The notes under the pieces were generated by a model. That model was not told the origin of the DNA, made no database searches, and was given only the letters and a program-made list of their open reading frames with translations. Below are positions 1 through 8,594 of a stretch of DNA of 64,000 bases, piece after piece. The stretch is taken from contig QCJG01000002.1 in NCBI GenBank assembly GCA_003216175.1, forward strand, positions 124,001 to 188,000. Direction: 5' to 3'. Within the stretch, counting starts at the first letter, position 1. Every line of letters begins with the position of its first letter. The stretch comes from Prochlorococcus sp. AG-409-A10 (GTDB lineage Bacteria; Cyanobacteriota; Cyanobacteriia; PCC-6307; Cyanobiaceae). Both the position numbers and the translations under genes were made by a program.

Positions 1-1353
1 TTTTGTGTAACTGCCTGCTAAGAAGAAATTACTAAAAGAGGTTTTTTGATCTGGTCTATATGGCTCCATTCCAGGTGCCTCTCTGTATAGAGAATGAGAA
101 ACTTTGACCACATTGCTCCATAAAAGCTTCAAGCCTTTGGAAGAAGGGAAAAGTGTCCTTACCTGTAAATCAGTATGTTTTACAATTTCATCTGAGGGCT
201 TGGTAATCCAGGGATCTCCAGGGGTTAAAACACATTGAAGTAGTGAGCCCTGACCATCTTTTTTATAGTCTTCTGGGCTTGATAAGGCTAAATCAGCAAA
301 ACAGCTAAAATCAGCATCGGCTGTGTATAGCAAATTGTCTAAACCAGATGGACTTTTTAGATTTATTTGAGCTTTTTCATTATTAATCTCTGTTACCCAG
401 CCATCGTATCTAAGTTGTACTGTTGCGACTGGTACAGCATCAAGATTGAAAAGTGAGTCAAACTCTTTAAAACGTCTCCAGGATCTAGGAATTATTCTTT
501 TAATACCAGATACATCGCAAGCAGCTAAATATTTGTCTGCTTGAATTTTTTTTTCACCATCTGGAGTTTGAAGAGTTAATCCAGTCACGGATGGTTGGTC
601 GGAATCCTCTGAATGAATTTCTTTAACAATATTCTCTAAGTGCAGTTTTCCACCTCTTTGTTCAATGTAATCGAGTATTGGCTTCGTGAGCCATTTGTGT
701 GGTGAGCCCTTTAATAGGTTTAGCTTGGATGCCTCTGTTTTTGAAGCGAACATCATAAAGATGGTAAGCATGCATCTTGCTGAAATAGCTTCGCAATCAA
801 TGAATCCAAGAGCATATGCAATAGGATTCCACATCCTTTCGATACTATTTAGGCTTCCTCCATGGTTTAGAAACCATTGTTTAAAGCTTATGGAATCTAG
901 TGAGCGTATTGTTTTCATCGCCCCCTCATAGTCAATAAGCCCTCTCACAATTGGACTTGTCCCAAGAGCAAGAGCATTCCTTAGCTTGTCAATCCAATTT
1001 AATTGAGGTGTAGTGAAGAAGGCTTTTAAACCGTTGAAAGGAGCTCCTGCAAAAAATCGAAAATCAAGTGATTTAATGTCACCGCCCTTGTTAACAAAAA
1101 GGTGAGTGTGGTCTTTTGGTAAAAGATTTTCAAATGCCCCTACTTTTCTCATTAAGGCAAACAGATTGGCATAGTTGAAAAAGAACACATGCAAGCCCAT
1201 CTCTATATGATTGCCATCGGAATCTTCCCAGCTTCCAACTTTACCTCCAATAAATGGTTTGGCCTCATATAGGTCGACCTCATGTCCTTCATCAACAAGG
1301 TCAACTGCAGCAGTCAATCCTGCTAAACCTGCACCTATTATTGCGATTTTCAC
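1..1353 (-). CDS. zds: zeta-carotene desaturase (partial, 3' end outside window)
   Basis: Desaturates 9,9'-di-cis-zeta-carotene through neurosporene towards lycopene; an FAD flavoprotein of the CrtP/CrtQ type, membrane associated. The minus-strand frame is open for 451 codons from a GTG at 1353 to the left edge. It begins with a Rossmann dinucleotide motif GAGLAG (residues 7-12), followed by [13 protein letters not shown] typical of amine-oxidase-fold carotene desaturases, and near the edge shows [20 protein letters not shown], the C-terminal flavin-binding region. Only a short C-terminal piece is missing. No ATG lies near the Rossmann motif, so GTG is the start. It diverges from the Fe-S carrier gene. 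Another desaturase, pds, lies at 23974-25362; similarity to it is expected because the two are paralogues. Assignment to zds rather than pds is from sequence style and is fairly secure. Confidence 0.9.
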   Translation of the reverse strand, partial: MKIAIIGAGLAGLTAAVDLVDEGHEVDLYEAKPFIGGKVGSWEDSDGNHIEMGLHVFFFNYANLFALMRKVGAFENLLPKDHTHLFVNKGGDIKSLDFRFFAGAPFNGLKAFFTTPQLNWIDKLRNALALGTSPIVRGLIDYEGAMKTIRSLDSISFKQWFLNHGGSLNSIERMWNPIAYALGFIDCEAISARCMLTIFMMFASKTEASKLNLLKGSPHKWLTKPILDYIEQRGGKLHLENIVKEIHSEDSDQPSVTGLTLQTPDGEKKIQADKYLAACDVSGIKRIIPRSWRRFKEFDSLFNLDAVPVATVQLRYDGWVTEINNEKAQINLKSPSGLDNLLYTADADFSCFADLALSSPEDYKKDGQGSLLQCVLTPGDPWITKPSDEIVKHTDLQVRTLFPSSKGLKLLWSNVVKVSHSLYREAPGMEPYRPDQKTSFSNFFLAGSYTK

Positions 1354-1420
1354 TCGTTTAATTAGATGGATACACTAACTCTATGAATAAAAACTCGTTT
1401 TTGGCACTTTTAAAATCGAA

Positions 1421-1426
1421 TATAAT
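1421..1426 (+). promoter_or_regulatory. candidate -10 box for the Fe-S carrier gene
   Basis: A perfect TATAAT lies 33 bases before the ATG at 1459 in the 105-bp gap between divergent zds and the HesB-type gene. A TTGGCA at 1401-1406 could be a -35 element but sits only 14 bases upstream, shorter than the usual spacing. Assignment rests on consensus match only, and such AT-rich hexamers arise easily in this genome. Confidence 0.35.
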
Positions 1427-1458
1427 TAATAGAGTGTTATTAAAGTTCAGAAAAAACA

Positions 1459-1848
1459 ATGAGTGAATCAAACGCACCGCCCGAAACTCATAAAGCTCAA
1501 GATGGCAAGGGAGTACTTATCACAACTCTTGCATTGGATCAGTTGGCTAGACTTTGCAAAGAACAAGGTTCAGGGAAACTATTGAGAGTTGGAGTGCGTT
1601 CAGGGGGATGCAGTGGTATGAGTTACACAATGGACTTTGTGTCCGCTGATGATATTCAAAAAGATGATGAAATTTATGAATATTCCGTAGGTGGCAGCTC
1701 TTTTAAAGTGATTTGTGATCCCAAGAGTCTTTTGTATATATATGGTATGCAGTTAGATTTCAGTACAGATTTAATTGGTGGAGGCTTTAACTTTACTAAT
1801 CCCAATGCTTCACAAACTTGCGGCTGTGGAAGTTCCTTTGCAGTTTAA
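1459..1848 (+). CDS. HesB/IscA/SufA-family Fe-S cluster carrier
   Basis: A-type carrier that accepts an iron-sulfur cluster and passes it to apoproteins in the cytoplasm. The 129-residue protein has the three conserved cysteines of the family: Cys51 in GGCSGMSY and Cys121 and Cys123 in the C-terminal TCGCGSS motif. The first ~18 residues are a polar extension that precedes the conserved domain. Length fits the family. It is followed after 29 bp by a TPR gene on the same strand. Cyanobacteria carry more than one A-type protein, so I leave the symbol open; SufA or IscA naming would need a phylogeny. Nearby use of Fe-S clusters (NdhI, and a cysteine desulfurase at 49 kb) is consistent but not specific. 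Confidence 0.9.
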   Translation: MSESNAPPETHKAQDGKGVLITTLALDQLARLCKEQGSGKLLRVGVRSGGCSGMSYTMDFVSADDIQKDDEIYEYSVGGSSFKVICDPKSLLYIYGMQLDFSTDLIGGGFNFTNPNASQTCGCGSSFAV

Positions 1849-1877
1849 CTTTAACTAAAAGAATTTAAAAATTAACA

Positions 1878-2297
1878 ATGGATCAATCAGAGGAAAGTCT
1901 TTTTGAAGAGGCCCTAAATCGCTATAAAGCTGGTTCACCAGCAGATGAATTGATTGAAGATTTTCAGAAAATAACTTCTACTACTCCAAATAATGCTGCT
2001 GCATGGACATGCTTGTCTTGGCTGCAGTTGTTATGTGATTCGCCTCAGGAAGCCTTGCGGTCTGCGCGATATGCCGTGAAACTTAACGGTCAAGATCCAC
2101 AGTCAAGAATAAATTTAAGTCTTGCATTGTTAGAGACTAATTCTAAAGGAGTTAGAGATCATATTGATTATGTGAAAAGGGCTATGTTCGTTCTTCCTGA
2201 ATTAGAAAAAGAATTAAAAGAATCATTTGAAGATGGTCTTTCACGGAAACCTAATTGGACAACATTACTGAAAATCAAAAATTGGTTAGATCTTTGA
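1878..2297 (+). CDS. small TPR-like protein
   Basis: A 139-residue soluble protein with no signal peptide or membrane segment. The middle contains helical-repeat signatures of the TPR type: NAAAWTCLSWLQLLCDSPQEAL around residues 38-60 is one repeat, and ARYAVKLNGQDPQSRINLSLALLE begins another. The C-terminal third is charged and helical. TPR proteins act as protein-binding scaffolds; the partner is unknown. It lies 29 bp after the Fe-S carrier on the same strand and is probably cotranscribed. The 3' end faces the epimerase gene across 28 bp. Function beyond protein binding cannot be read from the sequence. Confidence 0.7.
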   Translation: MDQSEESLFEEALNRYKAGSPADELIEDFQKITSTTPNNAAAWTCLSWLQLLCDSPQEALRSARYAVKLNGQDPQSRINLSLALLETNSKGVRDHIDYVKRAMFVLPELEKELKESFEDGLSRKPNWTTLLKIKNWLDL

Positions 2298-2325
2298 TTT
2301 CTAATTAGATCTCATCAAATAATTT

Positions 2326-3255
2326 TTAAGCTAATATTCCTTTAAAAGCGTCATTAATTGTGGGGAAACTGAATTTAAATTTAAGTTTTTTCAACCTTTG
2401 AGGTTTGACATTTTGCCCCTCTAAAACCACACGAGCGCCATCTCCTAAAATTAACTTCAATATCGGTCCGGGTACTGCGAGAAGACTTGGTCTGCCAAGT
2501 GCTTGACCAAGTGAATTAGAGAATTCATTCATTCGTACAGGATTTGGTGCAACCCCATTGACAACCCCAGACCAAGCAGAATTGTTTACACTTTCGTTAA
2601 TAAGATTACAAAGATCTGTTCTGTGTATCCAGCTCATCCATTGTTTTCCATTTCCTATAGGACCTCCAAGACCTGCTCTAAAAATAGGAAGCATTTTCCC
2701 TAGTGCTCCGCCATCTTTGGCTAATACGATGCCAATTCTTACAATTAGAAGGCGAGTCGCTCTTGGTTTGCTTATGGCACTAGATTCCCATTCTTTACAG
2801 AGTTTTGCTAGAAAATCGTTACCTTGAATATTGTCTTCATTGAATTCAGTTTGAGGATGTGAGCCATAAAAACCAATTGCAGATGCATTAATAAGGACTT
2901 TGGGGGGCTTTCTAAGATTTCGAAGGTTTTTAATTAGATTCTTTGTCGTTTCTATGCGACTATTAGTAATTTCCTTACAGTGATCGGTTGTCCATCTTTT
3001 TTCAGCAATAGGTTCGCCAGCGAGATTGATAACCCCTTCGCAGCTTTTAAGGCAAGTCTGAATTTCTTCTTTATCCCAAGACGAAGACTCAGCTGGATTC
3101 ATTTGTAAGAAATTGATGCTTTGGTCATTAGCTATGGCTTTTAGCTTTGCTTTGGATTGTCTAGATATGACTGTGAGGTTGTGTCCTTCTCTAATTAGTA
3201 AAGGAATTAATTCTCTTCCGATAAAACCAGTGCATCCAGTAAGTAGTAATTTCAT
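2326..3255 (-). CDS. TIGR01777-type NAD(P)-binding epimerase/SDR protein
   Basis: An atypical short-chain dehydrogenase/epimerase of 309 residues (the YfcH/SDR39U1 family, once called cell-division inhibitor SulA in cyanobacteria). Residues 7-13, GCTGFIG, are the GxxGxxG nucleotide-binding motif; GVINLAGEPIAEKRW and the ASAIGFYG segment are hallmarks of this subfamily; WMSWIHRTDL is the typical later motif; a DUF1731-like tail follows, from about GVAPNPVRMNEF onwards. The physiological substrate of the family is not established. Start is the ATG directly before the Rossmann fold. It is convergent with the TPR gene. Confidence 0.85.
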   Translation of the reverse strand: MKLLLTGCTGFIGRELIPLLIREGHNLTVISRQSKAKLKAIANDQSINFLQMNPAESSSWDKEEIQTCLKSCEGVINLAGEPIAEKRWTTDHCKEITNSRIETTKNLIKNLRNLRKPPKVLINASAIGFYGSHPQTEFNEDNIQGNDFLAKLCKEWESSAISKPRATRLLIVRIGIVLAKDGGALGKMLPIFRAGLGGPIGNGKQWMSWIHRTDLCNLINESVNNSAWSGVVNGVAPNPVRMNEFSNSLGQALGRPSLLAVPGPILKLILGDGARVVLEGQNVKPQRLKKLKFKFSFPTINDAFKGILA

Positions 3256-3444
3256 GATTTCTCTAATTAGATTTGATCAGCTTAGAAGGATTTTGATTAA
3301 CTTATGGCGTTGATCGATAAAGAATATTTGCGTTATGGAATTTGCAATTAATTAATGACATGATTTTTATCATTTTGCTTTAACTGCTATTCTTCATTTG
3401 ATTAGTTGAATTAAGTCGTTAGTCTTTTTTATTAATTATTGAAC

Positions 3445-3711
3445 ATGTCTGAACAAACCGGAAAAGTAGATGATTCACAATCACCTCCAAAGATACAAAA
3501 GAAACTCAGAAAAGGAGATCTCGTAAAAGTTGATCGTGAAAAATATTCTAGTAGTTTAGAATCTGAATCAAGTGATACTACTTTACCTGAATATATTTTT
3601 CAAGGGCCTGGAGAAGTATTATTGATTAAAGATAATTATTGTCAAGTTAGGTGGAGAAGACCAGTCCCTGATGTTTGGATAAATTCTGATCATATAATCT
3701 CATATAAATAA
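3445..3711 (+). CDS. ndhO: NAD(P)H-quinone oxidoreductase subunit O
   Basis: NdhO is a small stromal-side subunit specific to the cyanobacterial and chloroplast NDH-1 complex, which moves electrons from reduced ferredoxin to plastoquinone. The 88-residue product has a variable polar N terminus and the conserved core KLRKGDLVKVDREKY followed by GPGEVLLIKDNYCQVRW and RPVPDVWI. I chose the ATG at 3445; an in-frame TTG two codons upstream at 3439 is the alternative. It is a single gene far from the ndhAIGE cluster at 37-40 kb, as is usual in cyanobacteria. Its 3' end faces the J-domain gene with a 17-bp gap. Confidence 0.92.
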   Translation: MSEQTGKVDDSQSPPKIQKKLRKGDLVKVDREKYSSSLESESSDTTLPEYIFQGPGEVLLIKDNYCQVRWRRPVPDVWINSDHIISYK

Positions 3712-3728
3712 ACGAATAAAGATTGAAA

Positions 3729-4382
3729 CTATAAGATAAGCCATTCTTTTTTATTGCTTTGTAAAAATTTCCTTTTTTTCTTAGCAATAGCAATCATTGC
3801 TTTTCCATCATGGAGGTAATTGTCTACATAACCCATGGTATAGCGTTCTAATTCATTTAGACCATCCTCAACATGTGATAAGCAATGATAGAGATCTAAA
3901 CTGAAATCCCTTATGATTGAGGGGCTTGCTAAAGATGTATAAATTTTTTTAATCTTAATTATTTTGTTTTTACTTTCTTCAAGATAAAGGCAGAAAGAAT
4001 CCATTAATATCTGATCATAAGGATCAGCTGATAAATCTTTTATTTTTGAACCTAAAGGATTAATTATTTGCCCTAATAATTTATCAATAGGTAGGTATAT
4101 ATTCTGAAACCATTTTTTTATATCTTCAGATTTAGAGTAATTATTAGTTTCTCTTTTGTGTTCATTTTGCTTGTAAACTTTTGAATTATTAATTTTATTT
4201 AAATGAAGATCTTTGTGTTGTCTCTTTAATATTTCCCATGCTGAGTTGACTTCGAGCATTACTGCTGAATCACCTCCTTTATCGGGATGATGTATTTTTA
4301 CAAGTTTTCTATATGCTTTTTTTATCTCTTCTAGTTTTGCGCTGGGATGAACTTTTAATATTTGATATGGGTCTTTGTTCAT
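3729..4382 (-). CDS. J-domain (DnaJ-like) protein
   Basis: The N-terminal ~55 residues form a J domain with the HPD tripeptide at residues 32-34 (KIHHPDKGG), which stimulates the ATPase of an Hsp70/DnaK partner. There is no Gly/Phe-rich linker and no cysteine-rich zinc domain, so this is a type III J protein and not the housekeeping DnaJ. The remaining ~160 residues are lysine-rich and predicted helical, with no domain I recognise. Total length is 217 residues. It lies downstream of cysK on the same strand with a 21-bp gap. The client protein is unknown. Confidence 0.85.
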   Translation of the reverse strand: MNKDPYQILKVHPSAKLEEIKKAYRKLVKIHHPDKGGDSAVMLEVNSAWEILKRQHKDLHLNKINNSKVYKQNEHKRETNNYSKSEDIKKWFQNIYLPIDKLLGQIINPLGSKIKDLSADPYDQILMDSFCLYLEESKNKIIKIKKIYTSLASPSIIRDFSLDLYHCLSHVEDGLNELERYTMGYVDNYLHDGKAMIAIAKKKRKFLQSNKKEWLIL

Positions 4383-4403
4383 TCTTAAATGCTTCTTTCT
4401 TTT

Positions 4404-5372
4404 TTAGAGGTACTCATTCCCTTTTACTGGGTTTGCGGGGATGGAAGTAAACATAGTGGTTGACAGATATCTTTCTCCAAAACTAGGCAGGATAACAACT
4501 AAGCGCTTGTTCGTAAATTCAGGTTGATTTCCTAGTTTTAAAGCTGCGGCTACTGCAGCACCACTGCTGACACCACAAAGCAATCCTTCTTCCTTGGCAA
4601 GTCTTCTTCCTATGTCCATTGCCTCTGTGTCATTGATTTTTATGACTTCATCAATTTGATTCATATCTAACACATTAGGGATGAAACCAGCACCAATGCC
4701 TTGTATAGCATGAGACCCAGGCTTTCCTCCTGAGAGAACAGGGCTTGATGAAGGTTCAACAGCAAAAACCTTAATTTTCGGATTTTTTTGTTTTAAAAAT
4801 CGGGCACAACCTGTGATTGTTCCTCCTGTTCCCACTCCAGCAATTAATCCATCAAGCTTGCCTTCGCAATCTTCCCAAATTTCTTCGGCGGTAGTTTTTT
4901 CATGAATATCAGGATTGGACAAATTATCGAATTGCTGAAGCAAATACGCATTAGGTTTGGAAGCCACTAATTCCTTTGCCAACTGAATAGCTCCTTGAAT
5001 TCCTTCTTCGCCAGGAGTTAGTTGAAGTTCTGCTCCAAATGCTCTCAACATTGAGCGTCGCTCAGTACTCATTGTGTCAGGCATTGTAAGTATGAGACGA
5101 TACCCCTTTGCTGCTGCAACCATAGCCAAGGCAATTCCTGTATTTCCGCTTGTTGGTTCAATAAGAACAGTATGACCAGGTTTGATGGTGCCCTTTTCTT
5201 CAGCTGATTTGACCATTGCGCCAGCTATGCGGTCTTTTACGGATGCTGTCGGGTTGAAACTTTCTAATTTAGCTACGATTTCAGCTCGACAATTAAATTC
5301 ACTAGGTAATCGATTCAATTTGACCAAGGGTGTTTGGCCCACTAAAGAAGTTATGTCATTTGCAATTGGCAT
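4404..5372 (-). CDS. cysK: cysteine synthase A (O-acetylserine sulfhydrylase)
   Basis: PLP enzyme that makes L-cysteine from O-acetyl-L-serine and sulfide. The 322-residue protein has PLP-binding Lys46 in PTASVKDR, the substrate-binding loop EPTSGNTGIALA, the phosphate-binding GTGGTITG loop, and GVSSGAAVAAA near the C terminus. Length matches CysK. It is probably the first gene of a two-gene run with the J-domain protein. Cystathionine beta-synthase-like homologues share this fold, but there is no heme or CBS domain here. cysC at 45 kb provides an upstream step of sulfate assimilation but is not linked. Confidence 0.93.
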   Translation of the reverse strand: MPIANDITSLVGQTPLVKLNRLPSEFNCRAEIVAKLESFNPTASVKDRIAGAMVKSAEEKGTIKPGHTVLIEPTSGNTGIALAMVAAAKGYRLILTMPDTMSTERRSMLRAFGAELQLTPGEEGIQGAIQLAKELVASKPNAYLLQQFDNLSNPDIHEKTTAEEIWEDCEGKLDGLIAGVGTGGTITGCARFLKQKNPKIKVFAVEPSSSPVLSGGKPGSHAIQGIGAGFIPNVLDMNQIDEVIKINDTEAMDIGRRLAKEEGLLCGVSSGAAVAAALKLGNQPEFTNKRLVVILPSFGERYLSTTMFTSIPANPVKGNEYL

Positions 5373-5509
5373 GATCTGATTTTAAAAACAGGGATCAGTT
5401 TCTTGGCAAAAGTTATTTAATAATTCAAGTCTTTTTTAATAATGCTTGAAAATTTGTTATTCAAAAGCTTTATTGGTCTTTTAGAGATATAAATAGATGG
5501 AATAATTTT

Positions 5510-7081
5510 TTGATATTGACCGAGAGCATATACAACAACTATCGGCCTCCAATTTTATGGATTTTTCTTTTTTGGACCTTAGCTTGTGGAATAGCATTTG
5601 TCTCTTTGGGAAATTTGCCTTTAAGAGATTTCGATGAAGCAACTGTTGCAAGAGTTGCATTGGAATTACACCAAAAAAGTGGACTAGAACGTTTGCTTCC
5701 CTCTATCTGGGATCGGCCTTATTTGAATAAACCCCCTGGCTTGCATTGGATCATATCTTTTGCGATTGGAATTAGTCGAAATTTCCAAAATAATTTTAAA
5801 ATGCTACCCTCTGAATTTTGTATAAGATTTTTCCCAGCACTTTTTTCTACATTTGTTGTTCCATTGGGAGGCCTGATTCAGTGGAATTTGCGTCCTAAAG
5901 ATCGAATTGCTTGCATTACTACCTCAGCAATTTTATTGACTTTATTGCCAATTATTAGATATGGGAGAATGGCAATGTTGGATGGAACGCAGCTTAGTGC
6001 TATTGCACTTTTATGGTTTTGCTTATCATCTATAAAAAACAATAAGTCGACTAAATTTAATTTTTTAGGGGCTGGGTTTGCGTGTAGTTTTATACTTTTA
6101 CTTAAAGCTCCTGTAATTATTCCTGCACTATTTGCATCTTTATTACCTTTAATCTGGGAATATAAATCACAGAAATATTTTAATAATCTTTCATGGGTCT
6201 GGTTCTTTTATGGACTAATTCCCGGTTTTGCTTGGCACTTATGGAATATCTTTTCCTACGGGTCAGGAGCTCTCTGGCTCTGGTGGGGAGATGGAGCAGG
6301 AAGAGTTTTGTTTGAAAAAGGATCAGGGAGTGATCTGGGAGTTTTGGTGCCAATAATTGAAATACTTGAAGGGGGTTGGCCTTGGATTCTTGTATGGCCA
6401 ATTGGTTTTTTATGGGCATGCTTTAGTCTCAATACTCGTTGGGGAGTGTGGGCTTTTAGTACTCAGATCATAATTGCAGGAAGTATTTTACCCTTGAAAA
6501 TGCAACTTCCTTGGTATATCCATCCATTTTGGTTGCCTTTCGCTTTAATATGTGGTCCTCCAGTCTCTTGGTTAATTCAAAGGAAAGGTAATGATTATCT
6601 TTTTGCTGAAAAATTATTAAGTAAGATTCCGTATGTATTATCTTTGATTGGATTATGTTTAATTGTTTTTTCTTTATTAATTAAATTAAATATTCTGAAT
6701 TTTGGAGAGGGTTACTTCAATATAGTTTTTTATATAAGTTTAGGTTGGTGTTCGGGAGGATTATTATTATCTAATTCAAGAAGAAATATTAGAAAAGTTG
6801 GTTTTGTTGGAATAATTTTTGGAAGTATTATTACTTTATTCTTTTTTGTGAGCTCTAAATTTTGGTTATGGGAAATAAATGAGAATTGGGATGTAAGACC
6901 AGTAGCTGAATTTTTATCTAGCGTTCCTGATCAACCAATATATATCCAAAATAGCTTCGAGCGTCCAAGCTTAAATTGGTATGCTCAAAAACAAATAAAA
7001 AGTTTTAACGACAAAAATCAAACTAATTGCAACCTAATTAAGAAAACTAATGATTGGGATCTTTATACATGTAATGATTAA
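5510..7081 (+). CDS. ArnT/PMT-family polytopic glycosyltransferase
   Basis: A 523-residue integral membrane protein with about a dozen hydrophobic segments, resembling lipid-linked-sugar glycosyltransferases (GT83/GT39 type: ArnT, PMT_2). The diagnostic feature is the acidic pair in the first extracytoplasmic loop, LRDFDEATVARVALE (Asp42-Glu43), followed by WDRPYLNKPPGLHW, which is typical of the family. Such enzymes use polyprenyl-phosphate sugars at the outer face of the membrane to modify lipid or protein. The acceptor cannot be told from sequence. The start is a TTG at 5510; the ATG at 5497 is followed by a stop after two codons. Codon use is AT-rich like its neighbours. Confidence 0.78.
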   Translation: MILTESIYNNYRPPILWIFLFWTLACGIAFVSLGNLPLRDFDEATVARVALELHQKSGLERLLPSIWDRPYLNKPPGLHWIISFAIGISRNFQNNFKMLPSEFCIRFFPALFSTFVVPLGGLIQWNLRPKDRIACITTSAILLTLLPIIRYGRMAMLDGTQLSAIALLWFCLSSIKNNKSTKFNFLGAGFACSFILLLKAPVIIPALFASLLPLIWEYKSQKYFNNLSWVWFFYGLIPGFAWHLWNIFSYGSGALWLWWGDGAGRVLFEKGSGSDLGVLVPIIEILEGGWPWILVWPIGFLWACFSLNTRWGVWAFSTQIIIAGSILPLKMQLPWYIHPFWLPFALICGPPVSWLIQRKGNDYLFAEKLLSKIPYVLSLIGLCLIVFSLLIKLNILNFGEGYFNIVFYISLGWCSGGLLLSNSRRNIRKVGFVGIIFGSIITLFFFVSSKFWLWEINENWDVRPVAEFLSSVPDQPIYIQNSFERPSLNWYAQKQIKSFNDKNQTNCNLIKKTNDWDLYTCND

Positions 7082-7162
7082 ATAAAATATTATTATTAAA
7101 ATATTTTTCACTTACTATCCTTTTATTTGTAAGAATCATTTAGTTATTAGGGTTTCTAAAAA

Positions 7163-7423
7163 GTGTATTGCATCGAGCTTACTATTAAATTAAGTCCTAT
7201 GCCTTTGGTAGTTCAGAGAAAAGAGCATGAAGATGCTAAAAGGCTTTACTCTGAAGTTATAGATTCTATGAAAAATGGTAATCCAAGGCTTCTAGAATTG
7301 ACTTGTGAGAAAGTCGAAGACAAAAGAATTACTGTTCTTGTTAGTGAAATTACAGCTGTACAGATTTATGAAAAGACAAGTAGCAGTACTAGTAAACGTC
7401 CTGGATTCTCACTGCAGCAATAA
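7163..7423 (+). CDS. small conserved cyanobacterial protein, function unknown
   Basis: An 86-residue soluble protein starting at GTG 7163; an ATG at 7199 (residue 13) is an alternative start. Sequence such as [20 protein letters not shown] followed by [21 protein letters not shown] and AVQIYEK looks like a compact alpha/beta fold, with an N-terminal helix and two strands. I recall similar proteins in other marine cyanobacteria but know no function. It lies 23 bp upstream of the ABC ATPase on the same strand and probably shares its transcript. No signal peptide, cysteine motif or membrane segment is visible. Confidence 0.72.
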   Translation: MYCIELTIKLSPMPLVVQRKEHEDAKRLYSEVIDSMKNGNPRLLELTCEKVEDKRITVLVSEITAVQIYEKTSSSTSKRPGFSLQQ

Positions 7424-7446
7424 GAAAAAATAGGAGAGATTCAATT

Positions 7447-8130
7447 TTGGAACCAACAGGGTCTGGCTATTTGGAATTCGATCAAGTTTCTTTTTCTTGG
7501 CCAAATGGAGTCAACGTTATTGATAAATGCTCTTTTTCAATTTTAAAACCAGGTTTGTGGATGCTGGTGGGTGAAAATGGAAGTGGTAAAAGCACTTTGT
7601 TTCGTTTAATCACTGGAGTCATTACTCCTAAAAGCGGAAAAATCTTCTGTTCTCTTAAACCATCAATGGTTTATCAAAATCCAGACCATCAATTGCTTAT
7701 GCCAACATGTAAAAGTGAGTTGATGCTTAGCGTCCCTAAAACCATTCCTCAAAGTAATATATTTGATTTGATTCAATCCGCTCTTGAAAAAGTGGACTTA
7801 GGCGAAATGTTGGACAGGCCTATTCATACACTAAGTGGTGGTCAAAAGCAGCGGTTAGCTCTTGCTGGAGCAATTGTCAGCAATTCAAATTTACTTTTAC
7901 TTGATGAGCCCACAGCTCTATTGGATCCTCAAAGTCAAAATTCAGTTTTGAAAGTTATGAAAAAATTGACATGTTCATCCTCAGATCCAATTACAGCAAT
8001 ATGGGTTACTCATCGTTTGGAAGAATTATCTTTTTGTGATGGGGCGGCAATTGTTAAAAATGGAGGTATTAGTGATTGGAATTCTGGTTCAAAAGTGTTC
8101 CAAGAATTAAAATCACTTGCCCTTAGGTAG
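7447..8130 (+). CDS. CbiO/EcfA-type ABC transporter ATP-binding protein
   Basis: Cytoplasmic ATPase of the energy-coupling-factor class, which drives uptake of vitamins or metal ions with a membrane partner. All motifs are present in 227 residues: Walker A GENGSGKST (42-50), Q-loop in MVYQNPDHQLL (Gln77), ABC signature LSGGQ (129-133), Walker B LLLLDEP with Asp153-Glu154, and switch His189 in VTHR. The YQNPDHQL string is typical of CbiO/EcfA. The start is TTG 7447 with AGGAGA about 10 bases upstream. No EcfT or S-component gene is adjacent, so this is an orphan here; partners must be elsewhere. Substrate unknown. tRNA-Asn follows after 29 bp. Confidence 0.85.
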   Translation: MEPTGSGYLEFDQVSFSWPNGVNVIDKCSFSILKPGLWMLVGENGSGKSTLFRLITGVITPKSGKIFCSLKPSMVYQNPDHQLLMPTCKSELMLSVPKTIPQSNIFDLIQSALEKVDLGEMLDRPIHTLSGGQKQRLALAGAIVSNSNLLLLDEPTALLDPQSQNSVLKVMKKLTCSSSDPITAIWVTHRLEELSFCDGAAIVKNGGISDWNSGSKVFQELKSLALR

Positions 8131-8159
8131 CTGGCAAGAGTAAGTTCTTAATGTTGTAA

Positions 8160-8231
8160 TCCTCGGTAGCTCAGCGGTAGAGCGATCGGCTGTTAACCGA
8201 TTGGTCGCAGGTTCGAATCCCGCCCGGGGAG
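8160..8231 (+). tRNA. tRNA-Asn (anticodon GTT)
   Basis: A 72-nt cloverleaf. The acceptor stem TCCTCGG (8160-8166) pairs with CCGGGGA (8224-8230) with one G-U pair, and discriminator G is 8231. The D arm contains GCTCAGCGGTAGAGC, the anticodon loop CTGTTAA carries GTT at 8192-8194, and the T arm has GGTTCGAATCC. CCA is not encoded, which fits the presence of a CCA-adding enzyme gene at 21258-22451. It is followed by a terminator-like hairpin at 8312. Confidence 0.97.
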
Positions 8232-8594
8232 TTTTGAAAACCAAATGCAAATTGATTTATTCGTCAGAATAGATTTTTTTGACTTTTAAGCCATTAAATA
8301 TTTTTTGATTTGCAAGATAAAAACAAATCTTGCTGATTTTTTTATTACCGTTTTTTATGAAAGTTTTGAGAATTCCTTAACAGTAGTGCATTGGAATTGG
8401 AAGACTTTCTAAAGACAGTTCAGCCTCTTTTTGTCATTTCAGGGATAAAAAGTCAGTGATAGCAAGTGATCTTGTCTTTTAGTCCATGGGGGACCACATT
8501 TTCCGAATTCTGCAATAAAAACAAAATTTTGAGAGAATCATATGAATCTTTAGTAATCGCTGTTGCGGGTACTTTTTAACTTAGGCAATTTTTA
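8232..8594. other. 363-bp intergenic region between tRNA-Asn and rpaA
   Basis: This is the longest gene-free stretch in the window. It holds a rho-independent terminator-like hairpin at 8312-8340 and then about 250 bp leading to rpaA. I see no open frame longer than about 20 codons on either strand. There is a small GTCC/GGAC inverted repeat near 8482-8494, too short to mean much alone. The rpaA promoter and a long 5' leader presumably lie here, but I could not place a convincing -10/-35 pair. Confidence 0.7.
8312..8340 (+). terminator. rho-independent terminator-like hairpin after tRNA-Asn
   Basis: GCAAGAT (8312-8318) and ATCTTGC (8327-8333) form a perfect 7-bp stem with an 8-nt A-rich loop, followed by a T-rich run (TGATTTTTTTA). 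The run of T lies on the plus-strand 3' side only, so it would end transcription from the ABC ATPase/tRNA direction. It lies 81 bases after the tRNA. Confidence 0.65.

Noticed and set aside
686..931. Plus-strand open frame of 81 residues
   Set aside because: Lies antisense inside zds, whose frame shows desaturase motifs; no family resemblance.
5425..5465. Loose inverted repeat TTCAAG/CTTGAA upstream of the ArnT-like gene
   Set aside because: Only 6-bp arms with a 15-nt AT-rich spacer; likely chance in this composition.
8357..8380. Seven-codon leader peptide before rpaA
   Set aside because: No Shine-Dalgarno and no conserved pattern; too short to support.
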